Of a stretch of DNA of 64,000 bases, positions 1-9,415 are shown piece after piece. This stretch comes from UBA7488 sp964414185 (GTDB lineage: Bacteria > Pseudomonadota > Alphaproteobacteria > CAAHEQ01 > UBA3637): contig CAYPVK010000007.1 of assembly GCA_964414185.1 (NCBI GenBank), forward strand, positions 1-64,000. The letters are read 5' to 3'. Each line of letters begins with the position of its first letter. The stretch's first letter is position 1. Made by a program: the position numbers and the translations under genes. A model generated the notes under the pieces. The model searched no databases. It saw nothing but the letters and a program-made list of their open reading frames with translations, and had not been told where the DNA came from.

Positions 1-139
1 ACTCTTATTTCAATCTTTTTTTTCGGGAATTTTCAGGAAAAATATAAAAAAATACTATTTGACAAAATTTATTAAAAATCTTGCAACAATGTGTTTTTTT
101 TGATAACATCGCACTGCCCAATCAGAAAGGATAAAAAAA

Positions 140-1903
140 ATGAATTTGCTTAATACAATCAAAGAAAAAGTTGAAGCCGCCTATGGAGCTAACGGATTTG
201 AAAAAGCCAACACATTGGTGCGTTTGTCCGACCGTCCCGATATCAGCGATTATCAATCCAACGGCGCATTGGCTTTAGCCAAAGAATTAAAGCAAAATCC
301 GCGTGCCATTGCCGAAAAAATTGCAGCTGTGTTACGCGGCGATTCATTTTTTGAAACCGTTACCGTTGACGGCCCGGGTTTTATTAATATGAAAGTATCA
401 AACAGCGCTTTATCGGAATTGACCTATGCGGTTTTGGCAAATGACAAAGGTGGCTATGAACGAAACGGCACGCCAAAAACGGTGATAATTGATTACAGTT
501 CGCCGAATTTAGCCAAAGCCATGCATGTGGGGCATTTGCGTTCAAACGTTATCGGCGAATCCATTAAACGTTTGATGCGCTTTACGGGCGATAAAGTCAT
601 CGGGGACAACCACATCGGCGATTGGGGCAAACCGATGGGATTGTTGATTACCGCCATACAAGAAAGGCAACCCGATTTGCCGTACTTTGATGATAATTTT
701 ACCGGCGATTATCCGACGGACGTTCCCTTTACGGGCAAAGATTTGGAAGAAATGTACCCGATGGCCGCTCAACGAGCAAAAGTTGATGAAGCCTTTGAAG
801 CAAAAGCGCATGAAAACACAAAATTATTGCAAGATGGGCGCCCGGGGCATCGTGCTTTATGGCAACATTTCGTGAACGAATCCATTAAGGAAATGAATAA
901 AATTTATGATGAATTTGACATCAAATTTGATTTATGGCGCGGTGAAAGTTATGTGCACGAACGTTTGGGGAAAATGGTCAAACGTTTGGAAGAACAAGGA
1001 ATTGTCGTCCCTGATGACGGCGCAAAGATTATTCATTTGGGAAAATCCAAAAACGGCAACGATTTGCCGCCCATCATTATGGTCAAATCCAACGGCGCGT
1101 TTATGTACGGCGCGACAGACCTTGCCACCATTGAAAACCGCATGGAAGAATTTAAACCCGATGCCATTTTATATGTCGTCGATTCACGTCAAGGATTGCA
1201 TTTTGAACAGGTATTTAAGGCGGCTCAGATAATCGGATTGGCAAATAATGTCAGCTTGGAACATTTGGGATTCGGCACGGTAAACGGCAAAGACAACAAA
1301 CCGTTTAAAACGCGCGACGGCGGTGTCATGACATTGCGCGCTTTGATTGATTTGGCAAGCGACGCAGCCCTGAAAAAGATGAATGCGGGCGAAATGGGGC
1401 GCGATTTAACCGATGAAGAAAAGAAAACAATTTCCAAAATTGTGGGTATGTCCGCCTTGAAATTTGCCGATTTGATAAACGAAAGAACAAAAAACTATAT
1501 TTTTGACGAAGACAAATTGACCAGCACGGAAGGCAAGACGGGCCCGTATATTTTATATGCCATCGTGCGCATGAAATCCATATTGGAAAAAATGGGCGAC
1601 AAAACTTTAATTACACAAGATGATAAGGTCAAAATAATGCATCCTGCCGAACGTGGTTTGCTGTTGCGTTTATATGCAATGCCGGAAGCCGTTCAAACGG
1701 CCTATGACAATCGCGCGCCGCACGTGATAGCCGATTATTTATTTAAATTGACGCAAGATTTCAATCTTTTTTATCACGACTGCCCGATTAAAGATGCCGA
1801 TGAAGAAAACAAAAAATCACGGATTGCCTTGACCAAGTACACGTTGCATATTGCTTCATTAATGGCGGATTTATTGGGATTACGTGTACCTGATAAGATG
1901 TAA
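140..1903 (+). CDS. argS: Arginyl-tRNA synthetase
   Basis: Class I aminoacyl-tRNA synthetase that charges tRNA-Arg in the cytoplasm. The protein has 587 residues, a normal length for the family. An N-terminal Add-1 domain is followed by the HIGH-type signature HVGH at residues 129-132, then DNHIGDWG. The KMSKS-loop region reads FKTRDGG near residue 389, as is usual for ArgRS. The C-terminal anticodon-binding domain is intact. The start is supported by AAAGGA about 9 bases upstream. A TTGACA lies at 59-64, but I see no good -10 at the right spacing. It is convergent with the TrpF-like gene; only about 45 bases separate their ends, with no clear terminator. Confidence 0.97.
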   Translation: MNLLNTIKEKVEAAYGANGFEKANTLVRLSDRPDISDYQSNGALALAKELKQNPRAIAEKIAAVLRGDSFFETVTVDGPGFINMKVSNSALSELTYAVLANDKGGYERNGTPKTVIIDYSSPNLAKAMHVGHLRSNVIGESIKRLMRFTGDKVIGDNHIGDWGKPMGLLITAIQERQPDLPYFDDNFTGDYPTDVPFTGKDLEEMYPMAAQRAKVDEAFEAKAHENTKLLQDGRPGHRALWQHFVNESIKEMNKIYDEFDIKFDLWRGESYVHERLGKMVKRLEEQGIVVPDDGAKIIHLGKSKNGNDLPPIIMVKSNGAFMYGATDLATIENRMEEFKPDAILYVVDSRQGLHFEQVFKAAQIIGLANNVSLEHLGFGTVNGKDNKPFKTRDGGVMTLRALIDLASDAALKKMNAGEMGRDLTDEEKKTISKIVGMSALKFADLINERTKNYIFDEDKLTSTEGKTGPYILYAIVRMKSILEKMGDKTLITQDDKVKIMHPAERGLLLRLYAMPEAVQTAYDNRAPHVIADYLFKLTQDFNLFYHDCPIKDADEENKKSRIALTKYTLHIASLMADLLGLRVPDKM

Positions 1904-1947
1904 ATAAAGAAAACGGTTTTATATTGTTCGTATTTACCGTGGCAATG

Positions 1948-2673
1948 CTACCTGTTCCAATCCAACACATTATCAACAAAAGCATGGGCTTTTTTCAAAG
2001 ATGTGTGGCCGTTTGACCCTTTAATGCCCGTTTCGACGTCCACACCTATATTCGTGCCCGACGGGACGATTAAACTGATATTATTTAAATTATTTTTAAT
2101 ATTTTCGGGAGTAAGACCACCTGCATAACCTTGAAATCTGTCCGGAAAAATAATCGGCGGCCAAGAATCGGGCAACAATCCTTTACCGCCCGACGAATCC
2201 ACCAAAATATCAAACATGAACAAATTCGCCGCTTTGGTTAACATGCTGGCCGTATGGCTGTTGTATGGGAAAGAAATACGAAACATCGGCAATTTTTCAA
2301 CCAATTTTGCCAAAGCTTCCAAATCCGGTTTATCATCCAAGTTGATTTGAATCCGCCCGACAACCGGTTTTTCGGTTTCGGCATAAGTTACGGAAATTAA
2401 CTTTTTAAGTTCGGAGGATAATTTTCCGTTTAAAAAATCGCGACAAATATCACCGTTCACATGTAAGGCATGGCGCAAATCTTTATAATTTTTTGAAACG
2501 AATTTCAGGTACTCCCCAATCCATTTAAAGGTCGGATAAACCGCGCGCCCTTGTTTTTCCTTACTGACCGGAATACCGACTTCAATAATGTCCGATGAAG
2601 CGGCAAAATCGGCGACCTCCTCAAAAGAATGCGAATCGTCAAACCCCGTACAGCCAACCCGTGTTACTTGCAT
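1948..2673 (-). CDS. Phosphoribosylanthranilate isomerase-like (TrpF-type) TIM-barrel protein
   Basis: The 241-residue protein fits a single TIM barrel. The evidence is in the C-terminal half: LVDSSGGKG resembles the TrpF Asp-containing phosphate loop, and GYAGGLTPENI followed by IGVDVETGIKG matches the TrpF phosphate-binding strands. The N-terminus carries VGCTG where TrpF has KICG, so the catalytic Cys may be conserved in a diverged context. True TrpF catalyses the Amadori rearrangement in tryptophan synthesis, but no other trp gene is in view, so the substrate is uncertain. Its ATG overlaps the stop of the HNH gene by one base (TAATG), which implies translational coupling. It ends a recG-HNH-trpF-like minus-strand run. 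Confidence 0.7.
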   Translation of the reverse strand: MQVTRVGCTGFDDSHSFEEVADFAASSDIIEVGIPVSKEKQGRAVYPTFKWIGEYLKFVSKNYKDLRHALHVNGDICRDFLNGKLSSELKKLISVTYAETEKPVVGRIQINLDDKPDLEALAKLVEKLPMFRISFPYNSHTASMLTKAANLFMFDILVDSSGGKGLLPDSWPPIIFPDRFQGYAGGLTPENIKNNLNNISLIVPSGTNIGVDVETGIKGSNGHTSLKKAHAFVDNVLDWNR

Positions 2674-3140
2674 TATCGTTTATCCCCTTCTTTTTGCCAA
2701 CGACGCAGATAATTATAAAATTTCTGCCTGTCCCTGTCATGTTTTAATTTCCTGTCAATAAAATCGTTATATTCTTCTCTGGTCGCAACCCTTCCGAAGT
2801 CGGGGACATCAATTTCGAAAGTTTGCCCGATTTTAGCGCCTCTGAGCGGCGGATCAAAACATTTTTTATTGATAAACTTGTGCAAAGACCTTTCAATCAA
2901 GCACATATTGGTTACATGGTTATTGCCGCCGCCGGACAACGGCAAAATATGGTGTACATCAAAACCGTGCGGTATTTTGCCGCGACGCGCCCTTTCCAAA
3001 CTGATTTTATGCGCATATTTATCTAAATACCCTTTGCGATACAACCATTTGACAAATTTATGGTTCATTCGTTTTTGGTCAAATTCCTTGCGATATTTTT
3101 TTGTTACCTCTGGGGGTTGAATGGTAAATAAAAGAGTCAT
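2673..3140 (-). CDS. HNH endonuclease family protein
   Basis: A 155-residue protein with an HNH nuclease core: DVHHILPLSGGGNNHVTNMCLI followed by HKFIN, that is, the H-H, N and terminal H of the metal-binding beta-beta-alpha fold (roughly residues 58-90). The rest is basic and could contact DNA or RNA. HNH proteins of this size are found as phage-type nickases, restriction enzymes and housekeeping nucleases. The sequence does not say which this is. It starts 8 bases after the recG stop and overlaps the TrpF-like start, so all three are probably one transcript. SD: AGGATGAT upstream of the ATG. Confidence 0.8.
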   Translation of the reverse strand: MTLLFTIQPPEVTKKYRKEFDQKRMNHKFVKWLYRKGYLDKYAHKISLERARRGKIPHGFDVHHILPLSGGGNNHVTNMCLIERSLHKFINKKCFDPPLRGAKIGQTFEIDVPDFGRVATREEYNDFIDRKLKHDRDRQKFYNYLRRWQKEGDKR

Positions 3141-3148
3141 TTTTTATA

Positions 3149-5233
3149 TCATCCTGATTTAAGGGTAAGAATTGCACGATCTTTTTGAAATAAGTATAAC
3201 AAAATTTTCAGTGCTTGTCCACGAGAAGTTGTCAAATCGGCATCCGTATTTAAAATCATTTTGGCATCCCGGCTTGCCGTTAACAACAAATCGCCGTGAA
3301 CGGATAAATCGGCCAAATGAAATTCTTGAAAGCCGCTTTGTTTAGAGCCTAATACTTCTCCGGCACCACGCAATTTTAAATCTTCTTCCGCGATTAAAAA
3401 ACCGTTTTCGGTTTCGCGCATGATTTTAAGACGTGCTTTGGCCGTATCCGATAAACGGCCTGCATACAACAACAAACAAACCGATTGTTCCGCCCCGCGC
3501 CCGATTCGTCCGCGCAATTGGTGCAACTGTGCCAAACCGAATCGTTCGGCATGTTCAATGACCATCAAAGTAGCCGTCTTGACATCCACACCGACTTCAA
3601 TAACCGTTGTGGAAACCAACACCGATAAATTGCCGTCGGCAAATTCCGCCATCACGGCATCTTTTTGAGGACCTTTCATTTTTCCGTGCACCAAACCGAC
3701 TTTATCACCGAAAATATTTTTAAGTTCTTCATAACGTTTTTCAACCGCCGTCAAATCGGATTTTTCCGATTCTTCTACCAACGGGCAAACCCAATAAACT
3801 TGCGTTTTTTTGCTACCTTCGATTGTAATTTCATAAATTTTTTGGACGACTTCATCCAATTTGGATACCGGTAAAACGCGCGTGTCAATCGGTTTGCGCC
3901 CGACAGGTTTTTCATCCAAAACCGACATATCCATATCGCCGTACGCTGTTAACGCCAATGTTCGCGGTATGGGGGTCGCCGTCATAACCAATAAGTCAAC
4001 CCCCTTTTGTTTATCGGCTAAAGCCAACCGTTGGGCAACGCCGAATTTGTGTTGTTCATCAATAACAACCAGTCCGAGTTTTTGATATAAAACATCTTCA
4101 ACAAATACTGCATGAGTGCCGATTAATATATTGATATTTCCGTTTTTTATATCATTTAATAATTCATTCCTTTTTTTGCCTTTTTCCCGTCCAGTCAATA
4201 ATTCTACCCGAACGCCGAGCGGTTCGCAAAAGCGTTTAAACGTTTCCGAATGTTGCCGTGCCAAAATATCCGTCGGCACCATTAAGACGGCTTGGCATCC
4301 TGTTTCAACCGCATTTAACATCGCAAATAAAGCCACAATTGTTTTTCCTGCCCCGACATCGCCTTGAAGCAATCTGAGCATTTTATATTCCGATATTGCA
4401 TCATTTTTAATTTCGCCTATGACACGAATTTGCGCACCGGTCAATTCATACGGCAATTGTTTTAAAAGAGCATTTGTCAAATGTCCGTCGCCATCGATTT
4501 TAAAGCCGCGTTTGCGCTTCATTTTTTGTCGGCTTAACAAAAGTGCCAATTGATTGGCTAACAGTTCGTCATACGCCAAACGGCGACGTGCCGGATGCAA
4601 CGGCGATAAATCTTCCCGAATTTTCGGAGAATGCGCTTTAACCAAAGAATCGTGCCATGAATGAAATCCTTCCCGTTTCATAAACGAACCATCCAACCAT
4701 TCGGGTAATTGAGGCACGCGCGGCAATGCTTGGTGCACTGCTTTGGCAATAATTTTTCCGGATAAGCCTGCCGTCAACGGATACACCGTTTCATATTCGG
4801 GAATTTTATCCAAATCTGCAGTGATATAATCAGGATGCATGACTTGGATTTTTCCGTAATTCAAATCAATCTTGCCCGATATCCATCTAAGAGACCCGAT
4901 CGGCAAAGCATCGACAAGGTATTCTTTATGATAATTGAAAAATACCAATTCAACCGAGCGGGTGCCGCATAAACCCGCTACACGGTAAGGCAAACGCCTT
5001 GAAGACGGAACGACATGTTCGACAACTTCCATGCAAAATGTGCCCATTTGCCCAGGCATCAATGAATCAAATGATTTTACAAGTCCGCGGTAGTTGACGC
5101 CGCTCGGCAAATGCCACAGCACATCGCCGATATAAGGGCCGGCCAATTTTTTGATAAGTTTTGCAAATTTGGGCCCTATTCCGGATAATGCCGACACATC
5201 GTTAAACAAAAAATTTAAAATCGACGGCCGCAT
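3149..5233 (-). CDS. recG: ATP-dependent DNA helicase RecG
   Basis: Branch-migration helicase that regresses stalled forks and processes Holliday junctions. The 694 residues match the family. The N-terminal wedge/OB region (about 60-160) is followed by a superfamily 2 motor with Walker A GDVGAGKT at 291-298, the DEQH box, motif III TATPIPRTLA, and the C-terminal HQLRGRIGRG motif VI. It has a GIGP helix-hairpin-helix-like start and no truncation. SD AAAAGGAA precedes the ATG. It is first in a run with the HNH and TrpF-like genes. Confidence 0.97.
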   Translation of the reverse strand: MRPSILNFLFNDVSALSGIGPKFAKLIKKLAGPYIGDVLWHLPSGVNYRGLVKSFDSLMPGQMGTFCMEVVEHVVPSSRRLPYRVAGLCGTRSVELVFFNYHKEYLVDALPIGSLRWISGKIDLNYGKIQVMHPDYITADLDKIPEYETVYPLTAGLSGKIIAKAVHQALPRVPQLPEWLDGSFMKREGFHSWHDSLVKAHSPKIREDLSPLHPARRRLAYDELLANQLALLLSRQKMKRKRGFKIDGDGHLTNALLKQLPYELTGAQIRVIGEIKNDAISEYKMLRLLQGDVGAGKTIVALFAMLNAVETGCQAVLMVPTDILARQHSETFKRFCEPLGVRVELLTGREKGKKRNELLNDIKNGNINILIGTHAVFVEDVLYQKLGLVVIDEQHKFGVAQRLALADKQKGVDLLVMTATPIPRTLALTAYGDMDMSVLDEKPVGRKPIDTRVLPVSKLDEVVQKIYEITIEGSKKTQVYWVCPLVEESEKSDLTAVEKRYEELKNIFGDKVGLVHGKMKGPQKDAVMAEFADGNLSVLVSTTVIEVGVDVKTATLMVIEHAERFGLAQLHQLRGRIGRGAEQSVCLLLYAGRLSDTAKARLKIMRETENGFLIAEEDLKLRGAGEVLGSKQSGFQEFHLADLSVHGDLLLTASRDAKMILNTDADLTTSRGQALKILLYLFQKDRAILTLKSG

Positions 5234-5243
5234 ATCATTCCTT

Positions 5244-5837
5244 TTAATTTGAACCGGTTATTTTTCGGGCAGATATCCCGGACGCAGGCGTTTTTTGAAC
5301 GTTTTGTTTAGAATTTTTTGTTTTTGTTCGCGTTTTGGATGCCGTTTTTTTCGATTTTGCCATTTGAACAGCCGCTTTTTTCATTTCGGCATTTTGAGCT
5401 TGTTTCTTTTTTACTTTCAACATCGGCAATTTGGATCCTTCGCGCGGTTTTAACAAACGCCCGTCGGGCATTTTCACGCTGCCGTCAGCATAAACGGTTG
5501 CTTTAAAAATCGGCAAATGAGAAAACGTATCCAATACTTCGCCGCAAGATGCTTGAGGATTTTCTTTTTGTTCTTTAAATGTACCGAATTTGTATTCGGC
5601 GTATTCGCGCACAGCCTTTCTTTCATCGGCATCGGTTTGCGCTTGGTTGGCAATAATGCGACTGGCAATCAATTCATAATCATCCAATTTGCCGCCCGCA
5701 TCGCACGCCAACGCCAATCCCGCCATCATGCCGAGCTGTTGATTTTCGGTAATGCCTTGCAACGTTCTGTCGCTTTGAGCAGCTGTTTGAAAAGAAAACA
5801 ATAAACAGACAATTAAGCCTATTGACATTTTTTTCAT
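5244..5837 (-). CDS. Secreted hypothetical protein with Lys/Ala-rich tail
   Basis: A 197-residue protein that I do not recognise. It begins with a Sec signal peptide (MKKMSIGLIVCLLFSFQTAAQ, cleavage likely after AAQ). A globular part of about 110 residues contains two cysteines (CDAGGK and ASCGEV), which could form a disulfide in the periplasm. The last 60 residues are low complexity: KKKQAQNAEMKKAA, then KTRTKTKN. A basic tail on an exported protein might bind peptidoglycan, nucleic acid or LPS, but this is speculative. SD GAAGGAG supports the start. It lies just upstream of recG and is divergent from the carboxylesterase. Confidence 0.7.
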   Translation of the reverse strand: MKKMSIGLIVCLLFSFQTAAQSDRTLQGITENQQLGMMAGLALACDAGGKLDDYELIASRIIANQAQTDADERKAVREYAEYKFGTFKEQKENPQASCGEVLDTFSHLPIFKATVYADGSVKMPDGRLLKPREGSKLPMLKVKKKQAQNAEMKKAAVQMAKSKKTASKTRTKTKNSKQNVQKTPASGISARKITGSN

Positions 5838-5908
5838 TGATTTTTCTCCTTCTAACGTTTATAAAAACAGTAAGACACATTTTTATCTTAATTTCAAGGA
5901 GAATTTTT

Positions 5909-6577
5909 ATGCTATCCGGACCATCGTTTGTACCACCCGTCGTAAAAAAAGTCGTTATCCTTTGCCATGGTTACGGTGCGGACGGCGAAGATTTAATGGG
6001 AATTGTCCCCTATTTGGCACAAAGCATGCCCGATACGGCTTTTTTTGCCCCTAACGGCATTAAACAAATGCCTTACGGCGGATACAAATGGTTTTCATTG
6101 GACGATTATTCGCCGGCAGATATGATTTCGATTGATTATTTGGACAAACTTGTCGGACGGTGCAAAGAACCCGCGGAAGAAATCCGTACTCTTATCGGCC
6201 AAGTCCAAGCAAAATATTCTTTAACGGACGGCGACATCATTTTGGCGGGCTTTTCTCAAGGTGCCCTGCTGGCCCTTTATACAGCCTTGACACATCCTTA
6301 TCCGCTGGCCGGAGTTATCGGTTTTTCATCCGTTCCGATTGTTTTTGCCGGCTCTTTGCACGTCGATGCGATTAAACGCCATATTCCGATTTTATTGTCT
6401 CACGGAACCGCGGATGAAGTTATTCCCGCCGAAGCTCTTGAATTATCAATAGGTGAGCTGCAAAAAGTCGGGCAATCGCCTAAATCCTTTTTAGCCGGCG
6501 GTTTGGGACACGGCATCAATGAGGCGTGTTTAGACCAAATGATTTATTTTATCGAAGGATTATTCCCGACCAAATAA
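5909..6577 (+). CDS. Phospholipase/carboxylesterase family alpha/beta hydrolase
   Basis: A 222-residue serine hydrolase of the carboxylesterase/acyl-protein thioesterase-like group. The oxyanion-region motif LCHGYGADGEDL is near the N-terminus. The nucleophile elbow is GFSQG, the catalytic Asp lies in HGTADEVIP, and the catalytic His lies in GLGHGI. The natural substrate is unknown; family members cleave short acyl esters or lysophospholipids. I chose the ATG at 5909 (MLSGPS) because AAGGAG lies 7 bases before it. The reading frame is open further upstream, but that stretch overlaps the divergent gene's start and is hydrophobic without an SD. Confidence 0.87.
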   Translation: MLSGPSFVPPVVKKVVILCHGYGADGEDLMGIVPYLAQSMPDTAFFAPNGIKQMPYGGYKWFSLDDYSPADMISIDYLDKLVGRCKEPAEEIRTLIGQVQAKYSLTDGDIILAGFSQGALLALYTALTHPYPLAGVIGFSSVPIVFAGSLHVDAIKRHIPILLSHGTADEVIPAEALELSIGELQKVGQSPKSFLAGGLGHGINEACLDQMIYFIEGLFPTK

Positions 6578-6720
6578 ACGCAATTCAGAATATTTTTAAA
6601 TAAAACGCCTTGTTTCGGGGTATAAAAATCTTTCGTACATATGCATTTTACATTTAGGCTTGATATTTTTTACATAATTTAGTAAAGTTTTTAAAACTTT
6701 GAAAATATTAAAGGACAATT

Positions 6721-8505
6721 ATGCTTCAAAAAATTAAAAATTCCCGTTTTTTCGTCAACTATAAACGTATGTGGCCGTTTGTAAAACCTTATTGGTTTCG
6801 CTCGCTTGTCGCCATTTTGATTACGATTCCCATCGGTGCTCTTGATTCTATTATTGCGCTTGCCTTAAAACCGTTTATGGATACGGTTATCATGGACAAA
6901 GGCGGTTCGACCCCGTTTAATTTGCCGCTGTATGTCATTCCGCTGTTTATCGTTATTTTTACAATCATCCAATCGTTGCTTGAATATTCTGCGGCATATC
7001 TCAATACATGGACGGGCGGCAAAATCACCATGGAATTGCAAAAAAAGCTGTATAAAAAATTATTGGCCGTTGACCAATCTTATTTGGACAGTACCAGTTC
7101 GGGTACGGTTTTGGTACGCTTTAACGGCGATGCCGGGACGGCTTGTGCCGGATTATTGAATAATTTAAAAGTTTTTACAACACGCGTGTTTTCGTCCGTT
7201 ACCCTTATCGGCGTTTTATTTTATACATCTTGGCAATTGGCTTTGATTGCGATTATGGCGCTGGGGTCATCATTATATCCGTTAACGCAAATCCGTAAGA
7301 AAATTAAGGATATCGTTGCAAAAAGCATTGTGGTCGGCAGCAATGCCATGACTTCGTACACGGAATCTTATGCCGGTTCAAAAACAATTGCTTCATATAA
7401 TTTGCAATCATTTCAACATAAAAAGTTTTTCGACATTTTAACGCTCGGTTTTAAATTGGGTATAAAAAATGTCCAAAGGACGGCTTGGCTGTCTCCGATG
7501 ATGCATTTTATCATTTCATTGGGAATTGCCGGCACAATTTGGTTCGGCACATATTTAATTACGAATAAAATTATCACACCGGGCGATTTTGTGGCGTTTA
7601 TGGTTGCCATGTTGATGCTTTACACCCCCGTTAAAAATATCGGTAAAAATTTTCAACAAGTCCAATTGTCCTTTATGGCCATTGAACGCGTATTTGAAAT
7701 TTTGGACATGCCGATTAAAATCAAAAATAAAAAGAATGCCGTTAACCTGCCCCCGATTGAAAAAGAAATTGTCTATGACCATGTGTCTTTTTCATATACG
7801 CCGGATACGCCGGTTTTAAAAGACATTAATTTGAAAATCAAAAAAGGGGAAAAAATTGCGTTTGTCGGCAATTCCGGCGGCGGTAAAACAACCATTGTCA
7901 ATCTGTTGCCGCGCTTTTATGAAGTCAGCAGCGGTAGCATTAAAATCGACGGCCATGACATCCGCGACGTAACGTTGGAATCTTTACGTCAAAATATCGG
8001 CGTTGTGTTCCAAGACAACTTTTTGTTTACCGGCACCATTCGCGATAATTTGATGCTCGGCAAATTTGACGCAACCGAAAAACAAATTCAAACTGCAATC
8101 AGAAATGCCTGTTTGGAAGAATTTGTCGCCGATTTGGAATTGGGATTGGATACCCCAATCGGCGAACGCGGTGCACTTTTGTCGGGCGGTCAAAAACAAC
8201 GCGTTGCCATTGCCCGTGCATTTTTAAAAGACGCGCCGATTGTTATTTTGGATGAAGCCACCTCGGCTTTGGATAACAAATCCGAAGCTATCGTACAACA
8301 AGCCATTGATAATTTAATGCAATCCCGTACCGTATTCGTTATTGCCCACCGTTTATCTACCATTCAAAACGCCGATAAAATCGTCGTATTGAATGAAGGC
8401 AAAATTGTTGAAACGGGAACGCATGAAGAATTGCTTGAAAAAGACGGCGCATATAAAGCGCTTTATATGGCTCAATTTAAAGAGAAAAGAAAATCGGAGG
8501 GTTAA
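6721..8505 (+). CDS. ABC exporter, MsbA-like (fused permease and ATPase)
   Basis: A 594-residue half-transporter expected to work as a homodimer in the inner membrane. Six membrane helices (about 20-310) precede the nucleotide-binding domain. Visible motifs are Walker A GNSGGGKT (383-390), signature LSGGQ (487-491), Walker B IVILDEA (about 508-514) and the switch His in IAHRLST (about 541). Length and layout match MsbA/lipid A flippases, but the same architecture exports other lipids, drugs or peptides. SD AAAGGA precedes the ATG. Its stop overlaps the ATG of the ADP-ribosylglycohydrolase (TAATG), so the two were probably made from one transcript. Confidence 0.92.
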   Translation: MLQKIKNSRFFVNYKRMWPFVKPYWFRSLVAILITIPIGALDSIIALALKPFMDTVIMDKGGSTPFNLPLYVIPLFIVIFTIIQSLLEYSAAYLNTWTGGKITMELQKKLYKKLLAVDQSYLDSTSSGTVLVRFNGDAGTACAGLLNNLKVFTTRVFSSVTLIGVLFYTSWQLALIAIMALGSSLYPLTQIRKKIKDIVAKSIVVGSNAMTSYTESYAGSKTIASYNLQSFQHKKFFDILTLGFKLGIKNVQRTAWLSPMMHFIISLGIAGTIWFGTYLITNKIITPGDFVAFMVAMLMLYTPVKNIGKNFQQVQLSFMAIERVFEILDMPIKIKNKKNAVNLPPIEKEIVYDHVSFSYTPDTPVLKDINLKIKKGEKIAFVGNSGGGKTTIVNLLPRFYEVSSGSIKIDGHDIRDVTLESLRQNIGVVFQDNFLFTGTIRDNLMLGKFDATEKQIQTAIRNACLEEFVADLELGLDTPIGERGALLSGGQKQRVAIARAFLKDAPIVILDEATSALDNKSEAIVQQAIDNLMQSRTVFVIAHRLSTIQNADKIVVLNEGKIVETGTHEELLEKDGAYKALYMAQFKEKRKSEG

Positions 8506-9357
8506 TGTTCGGCGCAATCATCGGCGATATTATCGGTTCGGTTTACGAAGCGCAAAACATTAAAACCAAAGACTTTAAATTATTTTCCGAAGCTTGCCGT
8601 TTTACCGATGATACCGTTTGTACGATTGCCGTTGCCGATGCATTGATAAATGGCAAAACGGCCTTTGAAACATTGCGCGCCTGGGGTAAAAAATATAAAA
8701 ATGTTCAAAATCCGCCGGGCTTTTTTCCAACCTTTTTTTTCGGGCGGATTTGCCGCCTGGTTGGAATCGGATAATCCCGTGCCGTATAGTGCAAAAACAA
8801 ACGGATGTGTAATGCGTCTGTCGCCGGTGCCATTTTTAATCAGAGATTTAAAAGCCGCTGAAAAAAAGGCTGTTGAAATAACAAACTTGACACATAACCA
8901 CCCTGACAGTATCAATGCGGCCTTGGCCTATGTGCGAACAATTCATATGTGCCAAAACGGCGCTCAACCGTTTGATATTAAAAACGCTCTTTCTTATTAT
9001 CATGGCTATAATATGAAACGTACCGTCGATGGTATCAGGCCTCAGTACAATAAATTTTACGGAAGTTACAATAAATCGGTTCCCGAAGCCATCATTTGCG
9101 CATTGGAAGCGACAAGTTTTGAAGATGCCGTCCGTAACGCCGTTTCATTGGGTGGCGACAGTGATACACTTGCCTGTATGGCCGGTGCCATCGCTGAAAC
9201 ACGATTCGGCATTCCCGATGACATTCAAAAGAAAGCGCGCACTTATTTGCCGGATGAAATACTGACCGTTGTGGATAAAATGTACCGTACACCAATTTTA
9301 ATTAAATCGGATAATAATCGTTCAGTCAATCAATCTGATGAAAAAGTAAAAGAATAA
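8505..9357 (+). pseudogene. ADP-ribosylglycohydrolase (DraG family), split by a frameshift in a T8 tract
   Basis: Two overlapping frames together make one DraG-type hydrolase of about 283 residues, which removes ADP-ribose from modified targets using paired metal ions. The first frame carries the start GAIIGDIIGSVYE and the metal-binding FTDDT. The second carries the DNPVPYS region, TNGCVMRLSPV, and the C-terminal GGDSDT metal motif. The frames join at a run of eight T (8733-8740): reading seven T gives FFSGGFAAWL, the expected family sequence. It could be a true lesion, a sequencing or assembly error, or slippage (transcriptional or ribosomal) that restores the frame. All catalytic motifs are intact on either side, so the break looks recent or tolerated. 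The SD is GGAGGG inside the end of the exporter gene. Confidence 0.85.
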
Positions 9358-9415
9358 TTCCACGCAAAAAAGAGCGATTCGGCGTTTTAAATCCGCTGTA
9401 CTTTACAAGTCCCAA

